A DNA stretch of 64,000 nucleotides from assembly GCF_019049255.1 (NCBI RefSeq), contig NZ_JAGMUJ010000019.1:1-64000 (forward strand), read 5' to 3'. Source of the stretch: Streptomyces sp. AC558_RSS880 (GTDB lineage: Bacteria; Actinomycetota; Actinomycetes; Streptomycetales; Streptomycetaceae). Both the position numbers and the translations under genes were made by a program. The notes beneath the pieces were generated by a model that worked only from the letters and a program-made list of their open reading frames with translations, was not told where the DNA came from and did not search any database. Below, piece by piece: positions 8,442 to 16,893 of this stretch (position 1 is its first letter; the number at the start of each line of letters is the position of its first letter).

Positions 8442-10118
8442 TCACTCCCGAGGCGGCCCGGGCTCCGTGGGTACCTGTGTGCCGGGGTCGCGCGGGAGCC
8501 GGACGTCCAGCGCCCCTTCCGCGTACAGCGTCCGCACCGACCGCTTGTCGTACTTCCCGACGCTGGTCTTGGGCACCGCGTCCACGAACGACCACCGCTC
8601 CGGTATCCACCAGCGCGCCACCCGCCCGGCCAGGAACTCCCGCAGCTCGTCCGCGCCGATCCCGGCGCCCGGCACCAACGACACGCAGGCCAGCGGGCGT
8701 TCCTCCCAGCGTGGATCGGGCACACCGATCACGACCGCCTCCAGCACCGCGGGGTGCTCGATGATCGCGTTCTCCAGCTCGATGGTGGAGATCCACTCGC
8801 CACCGCTCTTGATGCCGTCCTTGAGCCGGTCACTGACGACCACCCAGCCACCGGGCTCGATCACTCCCAGGTCGCCGGTGCGCAGCCAGCCGTCGTGGAA
8901 CTTCTCCGGGGCGTCCTCGGTGTTGAAGTACGACCCGGTGACCCAGGGTCCGCGCAGCTCCAGTTCGCCCACGGAGGTTCCGTCCCACGGCTGCTCGCTG
9001 CCGTCCTCCGCGATCAGCCGGACCTCGACGTAGGGCATCACCCGGCCGCTCTTCGCCAGCCAGTCGACCTCGTCCTCGTCCGGCGTGCCGTGCGGGGGGA
9101 CCGCGAAGGTGGCCAGAGGGCTGGTCTCGGTCAGGCCCCAGCCCTGCTTCAGGCGGACCCCGTAGCGGTCCTTGAGCTGCTGGAGCAGGGCGCGCGGCGG
9201 GGTCGCGCCACCGCAGCCCGCGAGCCGTACGCCGCTCAGGTCCAGCGGGTGCTGCTCGCCGTGGTGCACCAGGCTGTTCCAGATCGTGCAGATCGCCGCC
9301 ACCGCGGTGGGCCGCTCCTCGTTGATGACGCGGGCCAGGTCCGGGGTGTGCAGCAGCCGCCCGTTCATGATCAGGTCGGAGCCCGCCAGCCAGGCGGCGT
9401 ACGGCCAGCCCCAGGCGTTGGCGTGGAACATCGGCACGATCGGCAGGACGCGGTCGCCGTCGTGCATCGCGAAACCGGCGCAGGCCGAGACGCCGAGCGT
9501 GTGCAGGGAGATCGAGCGGTGGCTGTAGGCCACGCCCTTGGGGTTGCCGGTGGTGCCGGTCGTGTAGCAGAGTGCCGCCGCTTCCCGCTCGTCCAGGTCG
9601 GGCCAGACGAAGCCGGGCTGCTCGGCGGCCAGCAACTCGTCCCAGTGGTGCACGGCGATGTGCCCGGGCAGGTCCACCTCCGGCGCGCCGCCGATGACCA
9701 CCACGTGCCGTACGCTGCCCAGCCGGTCCCGCAGGGGGGCGAGCATGTCCAGCAAGGTGGCGTCGACCAGGAGGAAGGCGTCCTCGGCGTGCTCGACGAT
9801 GTAACCCAACTGGTCGTGGTGGAGCCGCAGGTTGAGGGTGTGCAGTACCGCGCCCATGCTCGGTACCGCGAGGTATGCCACCAGGTGCTCGGGAGTGTTC
9901 CAGGCCAGCGTGGCGACCCGCTCACCGGGACGCGCGCCCAGCCGGGTCAGCGCCGCGGCCAGTCGCTCGGCCTGGCCGGCGACGTCGGCGAAGGACTGCG
10001 AGGAGCGTGCGGCCGGCCCGTCGGCGCATCGCACCACCCGACTGTCCCCGTAGACGCGTTGTCCGTGCGCGAGAATGTCCCGGACCAGCAGTGCACGGTC
10101 CTGCATCGTGCTCTTCAT
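8442..10118 (-). CDS. AMP-forming acyl-CoA synthetase (medium/long-chain type)
   Basis: This 558-aa member of the ANL superfamily shows the P-loop YTTGTTGNPKGV, GWGLTETSP, the DGWLRTGDLG motif, the hinge region KDGIKSGGEW and the A10 lysine in TSVGKYDKRS. It activates a carboxylic acid as acyl-AMP and transfers it to CoA. ATG at 10118 is preferred over an upstream in-frame start because AAGGGG lies eight bases before it and it begins MKSTMQDRALLV. The gene converges on the 144-aa gene with 49 bases between. It could supply an acyl-CoA starter to the PKS, or be an unrelated fatty-acid or catabolic ligase. Confidence 0.88.
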   Translation of the reverse strand: MKSTMQDRALLVRDILAHGQRVYGDSRVVRCADGPAARSSQSFADVAGQAERLAAALTRLGARPGERVATLAWNTPEHLVAYLAVPSMGAVLHTLNLRLHHDQLGYIVEHAEDAFLLVDATLLDMLAPLRDRLGSVRHVVVIGGAPEVDLPGHIAVHHWDELLAAEQPGFVWPDLDEREAAALCYTTGTTGNPKGVAYSHRSISLHTLGVSACAGFAMHDGDRVLPIVPMFHANAWGWPYAAWLAGSDLIMNGRLLHTPDLARVINEERPTAVAAICTIWNSLVHHGEQHPLDLSGVRLAGCGGATPPRALLQQLKDRYGVRLKQGWGLTETSPLATFAVPPHGTPDEDEVDWLAKSGRVMPYVEVRLIAEDGSEQPWDGTSVGELELRGPWVTGSYFNTEDAPEKFHDGWLRTGDLGVIEPGGWVVVSDRLKDGIKSGGEWISTIELENAIIEHPAVLEAVVIGVPDPRWEERPLACVSLVPGAGIGADELREFLAGRVARWWIPERWSFVDAVPKTSVGKYDKRSVRTLYAEGALDVRLPRDPGTQVPTEPGPPRE

Positions 10119-10241
10119 GGTGCGGCCCCTTAGAGGTGCGCAGTCAGAAGGTACCCCGGCGTCGTACTCACTCCCCCGTTTCCCCACCCGGTCCCATGAG
10201 GGTGGGAGCGCCGGGGCGAGGAGGAGCGGGCGCGCCCACGC

Positions 10242-10277
10242 GCGGAGCCGGCCCCGATGGCGGAGCCGGCCCCGATG
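10242..10277 (+). repeat. Tandem duplication of an 18-bp unit (two copies)
   Basis: GCGGAGCCGGCCCCGATG occurs twice in perfect tandem (10242-10259, 10260-10277) in the intergenic region beside the acyl-CoA synthetase. It abuts a strong hairpin. No coding role is apparent. Confidence 0.8.
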
Positions 10278-10307
10278 GCGGGTGACGGCACCACGCCGTC
10301 ACCCGCC
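10277..10307 (-). terminator. Hairpin terminator after the secreted-protein gene
   Basis: Perfect 12-bp arms GGCGGGTGACGG (10277-10288) and CCGTCACCCGCC (10296-10307) enclose a seven-base loop. It lies 22 bases past the stop of the minus-strand gene ending at 10330, where a terminator is expected. Confidence 0.7.
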
Positions 10308-10329
10308 GTTGCCCGGCCACTGGTCGGGG

Positions 10330-10884
10330 TCAGCCCAGGTACTCGATCTTCCCCACCAGTGAGCAACTGACATTGGAGTGGTCCAGCAGGTTGACCCGTG
10401 CGTCCATCTTTCCGTTGCCGGTCGCGTACTGGTACTCACCGGTGCCGCCGGTGATCACGAACGAGCCGGTCGGGTAGACGAGGTTGTCCTCCGTCAGTGG
10501 AGCGGCGAGGCGGTAGCTGAGGTTGAGCTTGTCACCGTCGCTTTCCGTGATCGTCGCCGTCCCGATGATGTCGTACTTGCCGGGGACGATCGCCGTACAG
10601 GCCACCTCGTCCTGCGTCCAGGTGGCGTTGGTGATCGGTTTGCCGGTGGCGGTCCCCGTCCCGATCACCTCGAAACCAGCACAGTTCTCGGTGTCCGGGT
10701 GCGTGCTGGCGACCACCGCGTAGTTCGCGGTCATCTCGAACGTCGGAAGCCATGCCTCGGCGCGAGCGTCCGTCCGGTCGGTCTCGGCTGCAAATGTGAC
10801 GCCGGCTGTACCGCCGACGATCATCACCGCTGCGGTCGCTGCGCCTGCCGTGCGCGTCAGCCAGCGGTGGGCAAGTCCTGCCAT
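10330..10884 (-). CDS. Secreted protein of unknown function, predicted beta-rich
   Basis: This 184-aa protein begins MAGLAHRWLTRTAG with a basic n-region, an Ala/Val-rich core and a likely signal peptidase I site after TFA. The mature part is rich in Thr, Gly and alternating hydrophobics. It contains FVITGGTGEYQYATGNG, a GGTG...ATG pattern I associate with small secreted beta-barrel (allene-oxide-cyclase/dirigent-like) proteins; that link is tentative. Two cysteines could form a disulfide. ATG at 10884 is chosen over an earlier in-frame ATG because GGGGGA lies five bases upstream and the signal peptide starts there. Confidence 0.7.
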   Translation of the reverse strand: MAGLAHRWLTRTAGAATAAVMIVGGTAGVTFAAETDRTDARAEAWLPTFEMTANYAVVASTHPDTENCAGFEVIGTGTATGKPITNATWTQDEVACTAIVPGKYDIIGTATITESDGDKLNLSYRLAAPLTEDNLVYPTGSFVITGGTGEYQYATGNGKMDARVNLLDHSNVSCSLVGKIEYLG

Positions 10885-11219
10885 GTTTCCCCCGTACGTA
10901 TGCAGGTGTTGTCCAACGGGGCCTGAGTTAAGGCCCGTTGGGGATAGTTTCTGCCACCGGGCCCTCTTCCGTCCAGGCATTCAGCTTATTTTCATACTTT
11001 AAGTTGGGTACTACGATTTAGTATTCGCTCACGCGAAGACTCCTCTTATGTTCGTAACTGGGAGATCGCTGCTGGAAGCGGTGGCCGAGGAGTCCGGTGC
11101 CTGTCTGCCGCGTCACGCGATCGTGAACGGGCGGCCGCACACGTCCGCCACCCGCTCCTGGACACGGCCGCCGGTGAGGGCCTCCCGCGACCCCGGGCTC
11201 CGCGGCGGTGGTCCGCCGA
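10885..11219. other. Intergenic region with an AT-rich island
   Basis: This 335-bp gap lies between the secreted-protein gene and the end of the SWIM gene. Around 10980-11070 there is an unusually AT-rich stretch for this genome (for example CTTATTTTCATACTTTAAG). It could hold the promoter of the leftward secreted-protein gene, although I cannot assign -10 and -35 boxes. No convincing ORF, tRNA or repeat was found. Confidence 0.5.
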
Positions 11220-13316
11220 TCAGACGTCGCCCGGCGTACCAAGGCCCGTCAGGGCGCCGACCGGATCGAGGTCGGGGGTGCCGCGCGGCCACCAGTCGTC
11301 GCGGCCGGGTTCCGACTCGTAGGCGTACCAGAGCCCCGTCCGGCCGAGCCTGAGCTGGACATGGCCCCGAGGGTGGGTGAGGCGGTTGCGCCAGGGACGG
11401 AAGGCCGGAAGGTCGGCGGCGAGCAGCAGCGGGCGGGCCCGGTCGAAGCGGCCGGCCGGCGGGTCCCAGGGCTCCTCCAGGACGTGGAGTCCTTCCGGAC
11501 CGCCCTGCCGCCAGGCGGCCACGGCGCGCGCCAGTTCCGCCGTACCGCGGCCGGCGGCCTTGGCGAGGGACGCGTAGAGCGCCCGGGTGCCGGCGGTGAG
11601 GCCGGAGCCGGGGCGGGCCGCGGCCAGGCGGACGGCGTCCTGCCACAGCGTCAGCCCGCCGACCGGGTCCCGGCCCGTGGTGAGCAGGGTGTGGGCTCGG
11701 GCGGCGGCGTCGGTGGCCAGCTGGTCCAGGGCGAAGGGGTCGGGGCCGCCCGGTGCCGCCGGGTAGGCCGGGGGCTGTTCGGGATGCGGGGGCGCGGGCA
11801 GCGGCGCCGGGAGAGGCGGCAGGGCGCGCGCGGTCAGGGCCTCGCCCGCTCGGACGCCGGGCAGGGAGGCCGGTCCGCGGTCCTGGGCGGCGCGGGCCGC
11901 GCGGGTGGCGCTGAGCCGGGACAGCGCGTCGATCACCTCGCGCTCGCCGCGTCCGCGCAGCAGGAGCAGCACGAACGGGTCGGCGTCGAGCAGCCGGGCC
12001 GTCTGGTAGCAGAGGGCGGCGGCGTGTTTGCAGGGATGGCCGGAATCGGGGCAGCTGCACCGCGGGGAGAGGTCACCGGGGCCGGGCAGCAGCGGGACCC
12101 CGCAGTCGGCGAGGGACTGGGGCATCTCCTTGTCCAGCAGCGCCGCGATGTGGCCGGGACGGTCGGCGGCGGCGTCCAGGAACCGCTCCCAGTCGGCGTC
12201 CGTGAACGTCCGCAGCCGCACCTGCACGCGGTACGGCCGCGGGCGGCTGCCCCGCACGTACGCGAGTACGAGTCCCGGCGTGACGGTGATGGCGTCGACG
12301 TGCCCCTGTCCGGCGTACCCGCGCCCGCGGGCGAGCCGGGCCGCGTCCAGCGCCCCCTCCTCCAGCGCGGTGACCCATGCGTCGCCCCACCAGGTCTCGG
12401 CGAAGCCCTCACTGTCCGAGGCTCGGGGCGGGAACGCCGGGAAGGTGCGGCGCAGGTCACCGTCGCGGGCGGGGTCGGCCATGGAGCGGGGGGTGGCGGG
12501 TGCGGGCGGTGCGGTGTCCCGCGGAGTACCGAGCGGCTCGGCGCTTCCGAGGGCTCCGTCCCGGGCCTCCCTGGCCGAGGGGCCGCCGTGCGAGCGCGAG
12601 CTGCCGGAGGACGCGGGGGCGCTCGGGCCGGGGGTGACGTCGGTGTCCGGATCCGGTTCGGTCACCGGTTCGGGCATGCGGAAGGCGTCCGTGAGCGACT
12701 CCCGTACCTCATGGGCCCGGGCGTCGGCGGCCCGGTCGCCGCGGGTCGTGCGCGGGACGCGGGGGGACGGGGCGCGTCGTTCACGGGGCTCGGCGTCCGT
12801 CGCACGGCCGCCGGGTGCCGGACGCGCCCGCAGCGCCTCCTCGCGCGCGGAGCGCAGCGCCTCCCGCGCGATGTCCCCGGGGCGTGGGGGCGCGCGGTGT
12901 CCGGCATCACCGTCGGCAGCGGCCTCCGTGTCCCCGGACGACGTGTCGGCGGGGGGCGGCCCGTCACCGTGGGGCGGCCCGTCACCGTGGGGCCCCTCTC
13001 CGGAGCGTGCCTCGCCCTCCGCCGCCGGTGTGCCGGTGTCCTCGCGGTCCGGGGCTGTGGCGTCGGCGGGCTCCGCCGTACCGCGCCGGGCCCGTACCGC
13101 CTGCCGCAGCGCCTCGCGGGCCACGTCGCCCGGGCGGGTTTCACGGCCGGGGCGACCGGGACCGTCGGGCTGTCCGGGGGCCGGGACGGCCAGGGCAGCC
13201 GGCTGCTTCTGAGTGGGCCGGTGCTCCGGCGTGTCCGTGGCCGTCGGCTCGCGGGTCGCCCGTGCGCGGGCCGCGCGCAGGGCCTCGCGGGCCTCGTCGG
13301 AGGGGCGGGAGGTCAT
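11220..13316 (-). CDS. SWIM zinc-finger protein, helicase partner
   Basis: This 698-aa protein has a disordered N-terminal third of repeated short segments resembling DxAREALRxA (for example REALRAARARAT, REALRQAVRARR, REALRSAREEA), separated by Pro/Thr/acidic linkers. A SWIM finger follows at about residue 418 (CSCPDSGHPCKH, CxCx(n)CxH). Further conserved segments lie at 460-698. SWIM fingers are predicted DNA or protein interaction modules and often accompany SNF2 helicases in actinobacteria. The start overlaps the SNF2 gene stop (ATGA, 13313-13316), so the two are translationally coupled. Confidence 0.85.
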   Translation of the reverse strand: MTSRPSDEAREALRAARARATREPTATDTPEHRPTQKQPAALAVPAPGQPDGPGRPGRETRPGDVAREALRQAVRARRGTAEPADATAPDREDTGTPAAEGEARSGEGPHGDGPPHGDGPPPADTSSGDTEAAADGDAGHRAPPRPGDIAREALRSAREEALRARPAPGGRATDAEPRERRAPSPRVPRTTRGDRAADARAHEVRESLTDAFRMPEPVTEPDPDTDVTPGPSAPASSGSSRSHGGPSAREARDGALGSAEPLGTPRDTAPPAPATPRSMADPARDGDLRRTFPAFPPRASDSEGFAETWWGDAWVTALEEGALDAARLARGRGYAGQGHVDAITVTPGLVLAYVRGSRPRPYRVQVRLRTFTDADWERFLDAAADRPGHIAALLDKEMPQSLADCGVPLLPGPGDLSPRCSCPDSGHPCKHAAALCYQTARLLDADPFVLLLLRGRGEREVIDALSRLSATRAARAAQDRGPASLPGVRAGEALTARALPPLPAPLPAPPHPEQPPAYPAAPGGPDPFALDQLATDAAARAHTLLTTGRDPVGGLTLWQDAVRLAAARPGSGLTAGTRALYASLAKAAGRGTAELARAVAAWRQGGPEGLHVLEEPWDPPAGRFDRARPLLLAADLPAFRPWRNRLTHPRGHVQLRLGRTGLWYAYESEPGRDDWWPRGTPDLDPVGALTGLGTPGDV

Positions 13317-16216
13317 GCCGGCCTCCGCAGGGACACCAGGTCGGACAGGTCACGGTCGGACAGCTCCGTGAGGGCCGACTCGCCGGAGCCGAGGATCGCG
13401 TCGGCGAGGGCGCGCTTGGACTCCAGCATCTCGGCGATGCGGTCCTCGACCGTGCCCTCGGTGACGAGACGGTGGACCTGGACGGGCTGGGTCTGGCCGA
13501 TGCGGTACGCGCGGTCGGTGGCCTGCTCCTCCACCGCGGGGTTCCACCAGCGGTCGAAGTGGACGACGTGGCCCGCGCGGGTGAGGTTCAGGCCGGTGCC
13601 GGCGGCCTTGAGGGAGAGCACCAGGACCGGGGTCGCGCCGCTCTGGAAGCGGTCCACCATGCGCTCCCGCTCCGCCACCGGCGTACCGCCGTGGAGGAGG
13701 TCGACGGGGACCGCGCGCCCGGCGAGGTGCGCGGTGATCAGCCGGGCCATCCCGACGTACTGCGTGAAGACCAGGGCGGAGCCGTCCTCGGCGAGCAGGG
13801 TGTCCAACAGCTCGTCCAGCAGGGCCAGTTTGCCGGAACGGGCCGCGAGCCGGTCGTCTCCGGCGCGCGCGTGCTCCTCCTTCAGGTAGAGCGCCGGGTG
13901 GTCGCAGATCTGCTTGAGCGAGGTCAGCAGTTTCAGCACCAGTCCGCGCCGGCCCATGCCCTGCGCGCTCTCGATGGCGTGCATCGACTCGCGCACCACG
14001 GCCTCGTACAGCGCGGCCTGTTCGCGGGTGAGCGGTACGGGGTGGTCCGTCTCGGTCTTGGGCGGCAGTTCGGGGACGATGCCGGGGTCGGACTTCTTGC
14101 GCCGCAGGAGGAAGGGGCGGACCAGGCGGGCGAGGCGCTCGGCGGCCTCCTCGTCCTCGCCGGTCTCCACGGCGCGCGCGTGCCGGGCGCGGAAGGACTT
14201 CAGCGGGCCGAGGAGTCCGGGGGTCGTCCAGTCGAGGAGGGCCCACAGCTCGGAGAGGTTGTTCTCCACGGGGGTGCCGGTGAGCGCCACCCGGGCGGGC
14301 GCCGGGATCGTGCGCAGTGCCTTCGCGGTCGCGGAGTGGGGGTTCTTGACGTGCTGTGCCTCGTCGGCGACGACCATGCCCCACATCCGCCCGGCCAGCT
14401 CCGGGGCGGTGGAGCGCATGGTGCCGTAGGTGGTGAGGACGAAGCCGCCGTCGAGGCCGTCCAGGGTGCGGTCGGGGCCGTGGAAGCGGCGCACGGGGAC
14501 GCCGGGCGCGAACCGGGTGATCTCCCGCTGCCAGTTGCCGAGCAGCGAGGCCGGGCAGACCACCAGGGTCGGCTCGGTGCGGGCCCGCTTCAGATGCAGC
14601 GCGATGAGGGTGATGGTCTTGCCCAGGCCCATGTCGTCGGCGAGGCAGCCGCCGAGGCCGAGGGAGGTCATGAGGTCCAGCCAGGCCAGGCCCCGCAGCT
14701 GGTAGTCGCGCAGGGTGGCGTCGAGGCCGGGCGGCGGCTCGGCGGGCCGTACACCGGCGGTCAGGCGGTCGCGGAGGGTGGCGAGGGCGCCGGCCGGCAC
14801 CGCCTCGACCGTCTCCCCGTCGACCTCCGCGTGGCCGGTGAGGGCGACGGCCAGCGCGTCGACCGGGTCGAGCAGCCCCAGGTCCCGTTTGCGGGCCTTG
14901 CGGACGAGGGCGGGGTCGACCAGCACCCACTGGTCGCGCAGCCGTACGACGGGACGGTGGGCCTCGGCCAGGGCGTCCATCTCGGCCTCGGTGAGCGGGT
15001 CGCCGCCGAGGGCGAGCTGCCAGCCGAACCGCAGCAGGTCCTCGCTCTCGAAGAAGCCGGTGCCGTCGGTCGCCGAGCCGGGGGCCGGGCGGACCACCGC
15101 CGTGACGGTCAGGTCCTGGGCGAGGTCCCGGGGCCAGTGCACGGCGACCCCGGCCGCGGCGAGCCGGGTGGCCGCCATGCCCAGCAGGTCGTTCAGCTCC
15201 TCCTCGGAGAGGGCCAGCACATCGGGCACGTCCTGGTCGGAGAGCCGGTCCAGCGGCGGCCAGACCCGGGCCGCGCGGCGCACCGCGAGGGCGGCGTCCA
15301 CCCGTGCGCGGGGGCCGAAGGCGCTGTCCGCCGTGCCCGCCCACAGGGCCGCCGCGTCGGCCATCAGGGTCGGGTCGGCGAGGCTGTGCACCTGCACGAT
15401 CGCGGCGCCCGCGCTCCGCGCGGCGCTCCCGTCCCCGCCTGCTCCCTCACCGGTGTCGAAGAGGTCGTAGGCGGACAGGTCCAGGCGGAGCGAGATCCGT
15501 ACGCCGGCGTCCATGCCGGCGGCGACCTCGGCGGCCCAGTCGTGGGCGTCGGGCAGCCGCTGCGCCTTCCGCGCGGCGAACGGGAGCCCCGAGGCGTACG
15601 GCGCGGCCGGGGTGCGGGGCAGGGTGTCGGCGACCGCGTCCAGGAAGGCGCGCACCAGCGCCTCCGGCCGGGGCAGCCGGAGGGGGCCGGGGCCGGGCAG
15701 TGGGACGGCGTGGCCCTCGTGGGGCAGGGCGGCGGCCACCGCGCGCAGGTGTGCCACGTCGTCGGGGTCGAGCGGACCGGCGCGCCAGGCGTCGTGGCCG
15801 GTGGCGGTCAGTCCGGGCAGCAGCCGTCCGCGGGCCGTGAGCCGCAGGGCGTGCAGGGCGGCGGCGCCCCAGCAGGCGGTGGCGGGATGGGCCGCGGGAT
15901 CGTACCGGGCGCGGACCAGCAGCGGCAGTGCCTCGTCGACGGGGAGGAAGAGCGCCGGGGCCGTCCGCCGCCGCACTCCCGTGCCGTGCGGACGGACGAC
16001 GGTGAGGTCGGTGCGCGGCGCGGACACGGAGGCGTCGGGTGGTCCGGGCGGCCCTTCGCCGACGGGGCCGCCCTCGGGGTCGTAGAAGGCGACGCGCCCC
16101 TCGCGCGGGAGGGGTGCCGGGAGGAAGACGGCCGCGAGCCGGACGGGGACGTCCGCGCCGTCCGCGCCGCCGGGCACGGCGGTGTCCCGCCCGGCCGTCA
16201 CGGTCCGCTCGCCCAT
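13313..16216 (-). CDS. SNF2-family DEAD/DEAH-box ATPase (helicase)
   Basis: This 967-aa protein has an N-terminal SNF2-associated domain, then RecA-like domain 1 with DMGLGKT (about residue 525), DEAQ in VVADEAQHVKNP, and LTGTPVENNL. Domain 2 carries VFTQYVGM and the motif V/VI segments KAAGTGLNL and DRAYRIGQ. It is an ATP-driven DNA translocase, probably for chromatin remodelling or repair. The open frame continues upstream, but the real start is ATG 16216 (MGERTVTAGRD): the extension reads antisense to the 16.3-16.8 kb gene and has no domain character. It is followed by the SWIM gene with a four-base overlap. Confidence 0.92.
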   Translation of the reverse strand: MGERTVTAGRDTAVPGGADGADVPVRLAAVFLPAPLPREGRVAFYDPEGGPVGEGPPGPPDASVSAPRTDLTVVRPHGTGVRRRTAPALFLPVDEALPLLVRARYDPAAHPATACWGAAALHALRLTARGRLLPGLTATGHDAWRAGPLDPDDVAHLRAVAAALPHEGHAVPLPGPGPLRLPRPEALVRAFLDAVADTLPRTPAAPYASGLPFAARKAQRLPDAHDWAAEVAAGMDAGVRISLRLDLSAYDLFDTGEGAGGDGSAARSAGAAIVQVHSLADPTLMADAAALWAGTADSAFGPRARVDAALAVRRAARVWPPLDRLSDQDVPDVLALSEEELNDLLGMAATRLAAAGVAVHWPRDLAQDLTVTAVVRPAPGSATDGTGFFESEDLLRFGWQLALGGDPLTEAEMDALAEAHRPVVRLRDQWVLVDPALVRKARKRDLGLLDPVDALAVALTGHAEVDGETVEAVPAGALATLRDRLTAGVRPAEPPPGLDATLRDYQLRGLAWLDLMTSLGLGGCLADDMGLGKTITLIALHLKRARTEPTLVVCPASLLGNWQREITRFAPGVPVRRFHGPDRTLDGLDGGFVLTTYGTMRSTAPELAGRMWGMVVADEAQHVKNPHSATAKALRTIPAPARVALTGTPVENNLSELWALLDWTTPGLLGPLKSFRARHARAVETGEDEEAAERLARLVRPFLLRRKKSDPGIVPELPPKTETDHPVPLTREQAALYEAVVRESMHAIESAQGMGRRGLVLKLLTSLKQICDHPALYLKEEHARAGDDRLAARSGKLALLDELLDTLLAEDGSALVFTQYVGMARLITAHLAGRAVPVDLLHGGTPVAERERMVDRFQSGATPVLVLSLKAAGTGLNLTRAGHVVHFDRWWNPAVEEQATDRAYRIGQTQPVQVHRLVTEGTVEDRIAEMLESKRALADAILGSGESALTELSDRDLSDLVSLRRPA

Positions 16217-16314
16217 ACGTCCTGCCACCTCCCGCCCGTCTGTCGGATCAGTCGTCTCCGACTCTACGGGCGGGGTCTGACAACCGGTCCCGGCGGGCGG
16301 TGGGGCGGGCGGGG

Positions 16315-16893
16315 TCAGGGCACGGTGCGGGAGACGACGTACACCCTCGGGTAGCCCGGTTTGTTGTGGTTGACGACGACGTCGTGGGTGGGCGCCGGGT
16401 CCTTCTGCTCGTGGACGAGGCCGGACCAGGTGCCGGGCCCGTCGAACGTCCAGCCGGTGACGTCCCGGTCGCGCTCGCCGATGGTGATGTCGTCCTGCTT
16501 CAGGTCGTGTCGCTGCACGCCCATGCTGGTGAGGAAGGCGCTCAGGCCCGCGTCGGTGGTCTCGAACTCGACGTAGAGGCGGCTGGTCTTCCAGTTGTTG
16601 GTCTCGTAGGAGGCCACCCACCAGGCAGGGTGCGGCACGGGCACCTGGTAGAGGCGGCGCTGCACCTTCGACGGCCAGCCCTCGGTGAGGCCGGTCGCGG
16701 AGTACTTCGCCTCCTTGTCCTTGCCGCTGGCCCGGCTCTGGTTCGCGGAGATCACCAGGTACCCGGCCGGGATGCCGATGAGCAGCACGATGATCAGCAG
16801 GGTGAGCGTCCTGCGGCGGATCATGTGCCACCGGTCCTCGGCCGGGCGGGGCGCGCCCGGGAGAGCCGTCTGCTGGGGGAGCCCGTCGCTCAC
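16315..16893 (-). CDS. Single-pass membrane-anchored protein, coupled to ROK kinase
   Basis: This 192-aa protein is read from GTG 16893, which overlaps the ROK stop (GTGA, 16890-16893) and is preceded by AGGAG with a five-base gap; an internal ATG at 16824 lacks such context. A transmembrane segment near residues 27-45 (LTLLIIVLLIGIPAGYLVI) follows a basic stretch. The extracytoplasmic part is Trp-rich, contains WWVASYETNNW, and ends with YVVSRTVP. I do not recognise a characterised family. The coupling implies co-expression with the kinase but does not reveal the function. Confidence 0.75.
   Translation of the reverse strand: MSDGLPQQTALPGAPRPAEDRWHMIRRRTLTLLIIVLLIGIPAGYLVISANQSRASGKDKEAKYSATGLTEGWPSKVQRRLYQVPVPHPAWWVASYETNNWKTSRLYVEFETTDAGLSAFLTSMGVQRHDLKQDDITIGERDRDVTGWTFDGPGTWSGLVHEQKDPAPTHDVVVNHNKPGYPRVYVVSRTVP

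Noticed and set aside
8424..10133. Plus-strand open frame of 569 codons over the acyl-CoA synthetase
   Set aside because: Antisense of a gene with full ANL motifs; translation has no family character.
12815..16354. Plus-strand open frame of about 1179 codons over the SNF2 and SWIM genes
   Set aside because: Repetitive Gly/Arg/Val-rich translation antisense to two genes with clear helicase and zinc-finger motifs.
16217..16831. Upstream extension of the SNF2 gene to 16831
   Set aside because: The added residues overlap another gene in a different frame and lack any conserved segment; ATG 16216 fits the protein start.
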